From the NCBI GenBank assembly GCA_003454665.1, contig DMKB01000005.1, positions 1 through 8,929 on the forward strand: 8,929 nt of DNA. The letters run 5' to 3'. Below are positions 3,742 through 8,929 of this stretch, piece after piece. How positions within the stretch are numbered: the first letter of the stretch is position 1; every line of letters starts with the position of its first letter. Made by a program: the position numbers and the translations under genes. The notes under the pieces were generated by a model. That model worked only from the letters and a program-made list of their open reading frames with translations, made no database searches and was not told the origin of the DNA. This stretch comes from Nitrospiraceae bacterium (GTDB lineage: Bacteria; Nitrospirota; UBA9217).

Positions 3742-6698
3742 GACCTCGCTGAATCGAACGTTCCGTCAATACTTCCGACTAACCACTCGGCTCCAGCAAC
3801 ACCCAATGCATTAAGTACTCCAACCTCCCCAAGCGCTGCAAGTAAACCGCCGATCCCTAAACCTATAGTAAATCCCGCAAGCCAACAATTCTTGAGTTCT
3901 TCATCAGCGCCATAAACCGACATGTGCATCACATATATCGGCAATGCTATCTGCCCAATTAATATGAGCGCCACAATAAGTCCTGCTATTCCTCCCGTAA
4001 TGAAGGCTATAGCTAACATTGCAAACAACATTAGACCAAAGGCTAGCCCCGAGAAAAACCCTCCATTTGATCCTCCTGTAATTTTATATGCCCCGCTACC
4101 ATTACTGGGATCAAAAATAATGTAACCAGCCCCGGTAAAACCTGGAACAGATATAGGATTAGTATGGACAATAACTTCCTTACCAGCGTGCAGGCCTTGC
4201 TGAATTTCCGTCATGGTCAAACTATCTTGATGAATATTCGGCAAAGTAGTTGCTTGGTTAGCTTTAGTGATATGATAAATCCGTTGGCCTTGATGTTGGG
4301 CGAGTTGGAGAGCCTTTACCGCAGAGACACCTTCGGCGTAACTATCTGGCGTGCTGAACATTTGTTCCAACACGGCATGTTCCAAAACCGATGAAAGCAT
4401 GCCCATTTGAAAGCTAAAATTAGCTTTGCGGTCACGGATTCCGTCACCCATTTCGTTAATCGCTCCTACCCAAACATTGACACCCGTACCGCCAGGGGTG
4501 ATGGCTCTTGGAAAACCGAAAAAAGTATCTACACTCGGTTCGTAACCTACACTTCCAAAGCCTACTCCTAATTCATGATGAGCATTTTGGCCTAGAGCGG
4601 CCATTTGACCTATGGCAAGGTATTGACCGAAGTAACCGAGTGTACTGGCATAGAACATATCCCCCATTACATCCTCACGCGTAAGGGTGCCAATCAAGCT
4701 AGCATCTCCCGACTGAAGAGTACTGCGAGTTTGGCCTAGCCTTATATCAAGGTCTTGTAAAATTTGTTGCGAGACGCTGCCACTCATGGCTGCCAGGCTC
4801 AAATATGATCCGGCTGGGACGGTATAGGTCTTGGTATCCACCGGCTGACCGATACGCCGTGGCTGGAACACAATGGTGAAGTCTTCCCCTAGGCGCATTG
4901 CGTCACCTTCCTGCACCACTTCACCGTCGAGGGCAAATTGTGGCACAACATTGACGAGATAACTAGGGATACTGGAGGGTAACTGGCTGGGGTCGGTAAT
5001 CTCACCTTCAGGCAATAGCGACAATAGGGTTTGTTCATCTGCTGCAGTTGCCGGGCGGAAACTTAAGGTCAGTTTGTGATTATTGACCATAGGCCAGGCA
5101 AAACCCACGGCATGGCGCAACTCGCCTAATAGATCACGGCCCATGGCCAGGACCATGGCGTTTTGCAGGCTTTGGGGCACGGCGGCATAACGCGCGCCGG
5201 TAACAACCAGACGGTTGGGTAAGGCCGCGGGTAACACGGTTTGGGTTTTGACAATAGTTTTGCGCCCACCAATAACATCTCCGACAGTGGGATTAGCCAG
5301 GCTATTCTTGATGTAAGCTTCCAACGTAATCCGGACTTGGGTCTGAGCATTCTCAAGAATAGTCGGATCCATGTCACTGACCCAAGACTCGCTCTCATTC
5401 ACGGTGCCGGAATTGATAAAGGATTGCCTTAAGGCAATGGGTTCTACTCCAGAAATACCTATAACGTCCAACCCTTGCAAGAATTCATACTGTTTGAAAC
5501 TCGGATCCAACGGTACCCAGGTATCGGCCGATTTGTTGATGGCGCCGCGGGAGGGCTGAAAATCAATAGCAGCCTCCACCCACACATGTTCCAACTGTAC
5601 TGCCTTGACCACACCGCCGCTGACGATCTGAGTAATCGGCACGCTGCCGGAGGCGGCGAAGTTCATAGCAGCATTGATATCGCTGAAGCCACCGGCCCAG
5701 TTCATGAATTTCTCCGGTGAGACCTCGATAGTGCCGTGGACATAACGTGCCGGGATGCCGGAGGCGCGCAGGAGTGCAATCACCAGGCTTGCAATATCAA
5801 CGGCATTACCGCGAAGGCTGCCCAGGGTCACATCAGCGTCTTGCGAGGCGCCCCAGGTGGGAAGCCATTCGACATTATTCCTCACCCAGTCATAGATATC
5901 GATCGGATCATGTCCCAGTTCTGCGGCTTTAGCCTTGATTGCATCGGACAGGACGACTTCCACTGTTTGGGCCAGGTAGGCCGGGTTGCTAGCATCGGGA
6001 AGCTGGTCAAAAGTGAAATTACCGAGTGCCGCGAGCTGCACGAGGGGATTGTCGTACAGACCCGCTCGTAGATACTCCTCCTTGCTCTTCTTCGGTTTGT
6101 TTTTGGGATTCGGCTTTAGGCTCTTATGCGGCAGATCGTTCGGATCGAATTCCTGGCGCGCCCGCTTCTTCTGCTTCTTCTTCAGATGCTCCCTGGCCTT
6201 CTTCACCTTAAGGCGCCGGGCTTTGTCGGTGTCGGCAGACTCCACGCCCTCCAGGTTGGCTTTGAGCGTTGCCATCTCTTTGCGGTATTGGGACACGGCT
6301 TGGGCGTGGCGGTCGTGAATGACCTTGGGAAGCTTCTTTTTCTTGAGGTGTTGCTCTATCTTGGCGAAACCTTCTATCGCTTTTTTATCGAGAACGATGA
6401 GATCGTTCTGCAGCTTTTTGAGATCGCTTTTTTCCTGCGCTGCGTCCAGTTTCTTTGTCAGCTTTGCTTCGAGCCTCTGGAGTTTTTTCTCTATCTTCTC
6501 GATGGTCCCGGCGAGTTTTGCCTCGTCTGAGAGTTCTTTTGCCTTGACCACAGCCGGCTTTTTCCCCGGCGTGGACAGGACTTTGGCCAAAGCAACGGGC
6601 TGGAGCGTCAGATTCAGGAAGGCGACGAGGGTCACTGCCGCGATTGTTTTGAATGCCGGGTACTGAGAGAGTATGTTCCTGGCCCGTAGACTGGACAT
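3732..6698 (-). CDS. Large secreted protein with cysteine-less transglutaminase-like domain and hydrophobic C-terminal tail
   Basis: This 988-residue exported protein has four parts. Residues 1-38 are a signal peptide with cleavage after PVALA. Residues about 50-200 are a very basic, helical, coiled-coil-like segment rich in lysine. Residues about 220-410 are a transglutaminase-like domain, with IYDWVRNNVEW, LRGNAVDIASLVIALLRASG, then IPARYVHG, then LEHVWVEA, then WVPLDPSF. The His371 and Asp398 expected of the triad are present, but the cysteine position (GxC motif) is Ala299, so enzyme activity is doubtful. The middle is probably beta-rich. A GAGYIIFDP...GAYKITGG module (856-877) precedes a 108-residue glycine-rich tail with hydrophobic helices near 884-901, 903-923 and 938-985. 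The start at 6698 is set by AAGGAG nine bases upstream and by the signal peptide; longer starts at 6728 and 6740 lack good sites. It follows the upstream gene by 73 bp, and its 3' end overlaps the small membrane gene. The tail may be a pore-forming effector; this is inference. Confidence 0.87.
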   Translation of the reverse strand: MSSLRARNILSQYPAFKTIAAVTLVAFLNLTLQPVALAKVLSTPGKKPAVVKAKELSDEAKLAGTIEKIEKKLQRLEAKLTKKLDAAQEKSDLKKLQNDLIVLDKKAIEGFAKIEQHLKKKKLPKVIHDRHAQAVSQYRKEMATLKANLEGVESADTDKARRLKVKKAREHLKKKQKKRARQEFDPNDLPHKSLKPNPKNKPKKSKEEYLRAGLYDNPLVQLAALGNFTFDQLPDASNPAYLAQTVEVVLSDAIKAKAAELGHDPIDIYDWVRNNVEWLPTWGASQDADVTLGSLRGNAVDIASLVIALLRASGIPARYVHGTIEVSPEKFMNWAGGFSDINAAMNFAASGSVPITQIVSGGVVKAVQLEHVWVEAAIDFQPSRGAINKSADTWVPLDPSFKQYEFLQGLDVIGISGVEPIALRQSFINSGTVNESESWVSDMDPTILENAQTQVRITLEAYIKNSLANPTVGDVIGGRKTIVKTQTVLPAALPNRLVVTGARYAAVPQSLQNAMVLAMGRDLLGELRHAVGFAWPMVNNHKLTLSFRPATAADEQTLLSLLPEGEITDPSQLPSSIPSYLVNVVPQFALDGEVVQEGDAMRLGEDFTIVFQPRRIGQPVDTKTYTVPAGSYLSLAAMSGSVSQQILQDLDIRLGQTRSTLQSGDASLIGTLTREDVMGDMFYASTLGYFGQYLAIGQMAALGQNAHHELGVGFGSVGYEPSVDTFFGFPRAITPGGTGVNVWVGAINEMGDGIRDRKANFSFQMGMLSSVLEHAVLEQMFSTPDSYAEGVSAVKALQLAQHQGQRIYHITKANQATTLPNIHQDSLTMTEIQQGLHAGKEVIVHTNPISVPGFTGAGYIIFDPSNGSGAYKITGGSNGGFFSGLAFGLMLFAMLAIAFITGGIAGLIVALILIGQIALPIYVMHMSVYGADEELKNCWLAGFTIGLGIGGLLAALGEVGVLNALGVAGAEWLVGSIDGTFDSARSCF

Positions 6699-6707
6699 TG
6701 CGCTTTT

Positions 6708-6713
6708 CTCCTT
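6708..6713 (-). promoter_or_regulatory. Ribosome-binding site that fixes the start of the transglutaminase-like gene
   Basis: AAGGAG on the minus strand lies nine bases before the ATG at 6698. It is the best ribosome-binding site near any of the three in-frame ATG codons (6740, 6728, 6698), and the one that puts the signal peptide at the very N-terminus. Confidence 0.8.
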
Positions 6714-6771
6714 CTTTCGAAACTGCATGGGTGTCTGCATGACCTGGCTCGGACTGACGCGGCTCCGTGGC

Positions 6772-8929
6772 TTATTGTTCTATCGCCATCTCGAGCCTTC
6801 GGATCCACGCCGCTATCTTGGCCCGCACCAGGGCGATTTCGCTCTGATCGCCCTCATCGAGCAGCACATCGCTCGCTTTGAGGGCTTCCTGCAGGGCCTT
6901 TTCCGGTTTCGCGTCCCTGTAGTCGAATGCTTTTGCGAGATGTTTTTCTACCTGCTTTTTGAGCTTGGCAGGGAGGCCGTCTACGGCCTGGTTCATGTCT
7001 TCTCCGTCCTGAGCAGGCAGGACGTCTATGCTCAGGCTTGGCTCAGCCTGAAGATCTCCAGGTCCTTCATCAGTCACCGGCGCCGTGACCCTGCCCTGGA
7101 TGGTGACCAATCCCTCTGTTTCGGGCAGCACGAGGTAGAACGGCAGGGTGAGGACCTGCTCCTCGGCAAGATCGAAGGTCCACCGTATCCAGGTATCCGT
7201 TACCTCTGCCTGGGGTGCGTCGATGACCCGGGTGTTGTACGGCGCATCGATGGTTGCCTGTGCTGTCGTGGCTATGCCCAGGTTGGTGAGCACCATTGCC
7301 AGGGGCGCCACCGAGCCGGCAAAGGGGCTTGTGGCAGCCGGATGGGCGTGGGCCAGGGCCTTGAGCAGTGCCTGGGCTGCGAGGCTGCCCTGGCTGTCCC
7401 GCGTTGCCGCGGCGAGCCAGTCGAATCCCGCGAAGATGCCGCGGCCGCTGCCGTAGTCGTTGACGGTGACGGAATCAACGGTCGCTGTGCCCTTGGCTGA
7501 CGTACCTTCGTATGTTGCGAGACTATCGGCAGTGAGCGGCTCGATGCGCGCAACCTTGTCCTTGGCAAAGAGGTCGATCATGCCTGCTGCGTCAGTCAGG
7601 ACACCGGCAGGAATATAGACGGATTCTGCATGGCTGTCATGGCCATGGGCCTTGATGCCCAGGGCGTGGCCGAGCTTCTGTTTCTTGGTGTTGCGGCTGT
7701 CGTGGGGGCCGGCCACTATCAGGCCTTCGCCGCGGAAGACTGCTTCGCGCAGCTCTTTCTGAACGGTTTCGCTCAGCTTTTCCTGCTCATTGAACAGGGC
7801 GTAGACCGTGTACCCGCCGGTGCGCAGTTCGCCCGTGAAGGTCTCGGCATTGTCGGTGATGGTGGCGGACCAGCCGGCTGTGGTCAGCAGCTCTTCGAGG
7901 AATGCTCGCTGTGCAACGAGGTCCGGGGCATCCTTCGGCCCGTGGGGATCGTCGCTCTTTGGCGCGCTGGTTCCGGCGATCACGGCAAGGTCGCTGATCG
8001 CAAATTCACCGTGCTGATCGCCGGCGGCTATGGGTTGGCTGCAGCTCGTATGGATCGGACCGCTCTCTTTCGTGATGGTTGTGCCGTCGCTCGCGACTTC
8101 AGCGAGGAACCGGTATTCGGTGCCGAGTTTTGCCTTGTCATTGTCTGCGCCCGGCACAAGGCTCATGGTGATGCCGCTGTCGGTGAAGGCGGTGAGCGCA
8201 AGGTCAACGCCGTCACTGCCCGGATTGTCATTCACCGGGCCGCTGAAGCTTGCCAGATCGATGTTTTCCTGGTCGAGGACTGCGCCGGACTTGTCCTGGA
8301 CGCTCACGGTCACCGTGGCCTGGGGACTGAGGGCTGCGGCGAAGTCTGTGCTGAGGTCGAGTTGGGTGACGCCGCGGCATTTGTCATCGGCGCTCTTCGG
8401 GCTGTCGAGAAGCACCAGCAATCGACCGCGATTTCCCGTCGTGATCTCTGCATCGATCTCGATGGGCGGCGGCAACACCTCGAAGGGGGCAAAGGCAAGG
8501 GTTGCTAACGCAGTATTTATCTTCGCCTGGAGCACACAGGCGTAATTGCCTTCAAGACCGCGGGTGCTGAACGTCCGGTCCGCGCTGTTCTCGCCGTCGG
8601 ACGGCAGGGTGACTACTTCGGAGTCGTCGAACACGGCCTGCTGCGTGTCGATATTGACGACGGCGTAATGGAGCTCGAGGTCGGCTGCGGCGATGCTGCC
8701 GCCGTTTCTGACGGTGTGGGTGCAGGTCTGGGGCTGGCCGGCCTCAAGGACTGCATGCTGCACAACGACGGTGCCGAGAAGCTGTTTATTCAGGTCCGCC
8801 AGCACGGCGAAGGCCGCGGTGTCGCTGGCCAGGAGAGCTCCGGCGGAATCGATGACCTGACCCAGGACCTGGTAGTCACCGATATCTGCACCATTTAAGA
8901 CAGCCGTATCAAGCTGGTCGCGAAGAGCG
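6772..8929 (-). CDS. Large envelope or secreted protein with Ig-like segments and an amidotransferase-like segment (5' end outside window)
   Basis: The frame stays open to the right edge of the window, so only the last 718 residues are seen; a GTG at 8805 is internal. Visible residues about 50-150 look like an Ig-like or CARDB-type beta domain (CTHTVRNGGSIAAADLEL, ending FAPFEVLPPP), and the sequence before it suggests a further such unit. Residues about 305-500 look like a glutamine-amidotransferase or ThuA-like Rossmann fold. They read ISDLAVIAGTSAP, FLEELLTTAGWSATIT, YTVYALFNEQE, AVFRGEGLIVAGPHDS and later GIFAGFDWLAAA. No catalytic cysteine is obvious in it, so it may be a binding fold. 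More beta segments follow (LPFYLVLPETEGLVTIQGRV), and the end is a charged helical region LKKQVEKHLAKAFDY. The downstream secreted gene follows after 73 bp, suggesting one transcript. Function unknown; a cell-surface or periplasmic scaffold is a reasonable guess. Confidence 0.8.
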   Translation of the reverse strand, partial: ALRDQLDTAVLNGADIGDYQVLGQVIDSAGALLASDTAAFAVLADLNKQLLGTVVVQHAVLEAGQPQTCTHTVRNGGSIAAADLELHYAVVNIDTQQAVFDDSEVVTLPSDGENSADRTFSTRGLEGNYACVLQAKINTALATLAFAPFEVLPPPIEIDAEITTGNRGRLLVLLDSPKSADDKCRGVTQLDLSTDFAAALSPQATVTVSVQDKSGAVLDQENIDLASFSGPVNDNPGSDGVDLALTAFTDSGITMSLVPGADNDKAKLGTEYRFLAEVASDGTTITKESGPIHTSCSQPIAAGDQHGEFAISDLAVIAGTSAPKSDDPHGPKDAPDLVAQRAFLEELLTTAGWSATITDNAETFTGELRTGGYTVYALFNEQEKLSETVQKELREAVFRGEGLIVAGPHDSRNTKKQKLGHALGIKAHGHDSHAESVYIPAGVLTDAAGMIDLFAKDKVARIEPLTADSLATYEGTSAKGTATVDSVTVNDYGSGRGIFAGFDWLAAATRDSQGSLAAQALLKALAHAHPAATSPFAGSVAPLAMVLTNLGIATTAQATIDAPYNTRVIDAPQAEVTDTWIRWTFDLAEEQVLTLPFYLVLPETEGLVTIQGRVTAPVTDEGPGDLQAEPSLSIDVLPAQDGEDMNQAVDGLPAKLKKQVEKHLAKAFDYRDAKPEKALQEALKASDVLLDEGDQSEIALVRAKIAAWIRRLEMAIEQ

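Noticed and set aside
7630..8508. Open frame of 292 codons on the plus strand across the large upstream gene
   Set aside because: It is antisense to the continuous minus-strand frame that has plausible domain structure; it has no ribosome-binding site or family motif.

Overview
The window comes from a Gram-negative-type environmental bacterium. The gene content (cobUTS, a secreted DUF3047 protein, large secreted proteins) and the dispersed short-unit repeats resemble Nitrospirota or Desulfobacterota genomes, but this is an impression and not a phylogenetic placement. All convincing genes lie on the minus strand, so the transcriptional order runs from high to low coordinates.

Region 1 (8929 to 3520) is a probable operon of secreted or envelope proteins. 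First comes the C-terminal 718 residues of a large protein with Ig-like segments and an amidotransferase-like segment; it is cut by the window end. After 73 bp comes a 988-residue secreted protein with a very basic helical segment, a transglutaminase-like domain whose catalytic cysteine is replaced by alanine, and a glycine-rich hydrophobic C-terminal tail. A 73-residue protein with two membrane segments overlaps its end by 10 bp. Base composition falls from GC-rich in the upstream gene to AT-rich in the tail and small gene. A low-GC, membrane-active tail followed by a tiny overlapping membrane gene is the layout of a polymorphic toxin and immunity cassette. This is the best candidate for an undescribed system here, and it is an inference.

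Region 2 (3457 to 3074) holds a tRNA-Gly(CCC) with an exactly consensus sigma70 promoter, then about 190 bp of composite dispersed repeats, then a strong intrinsic terminator. The terminator sits only 19 nt before the start codon of the next gene, a secreted DUF3047 protein.

Region 3 (2187 to 1) is the nucleotide-loop assembly cluster for cobalamin: cobU, cobT and the first 46 codons of cobS. CobU activates adenosylcobinamide to its GDP form, CobT makes alpha-ribazole phosphate from the lower-ligand base, and CobS joins the two. The genes are not tightly packed. Each gap of about 200 to 250 bp holds a dispersed repeat of one of two families, and the same kind of sequence also fills the gaps next to the DUF3047 gene.
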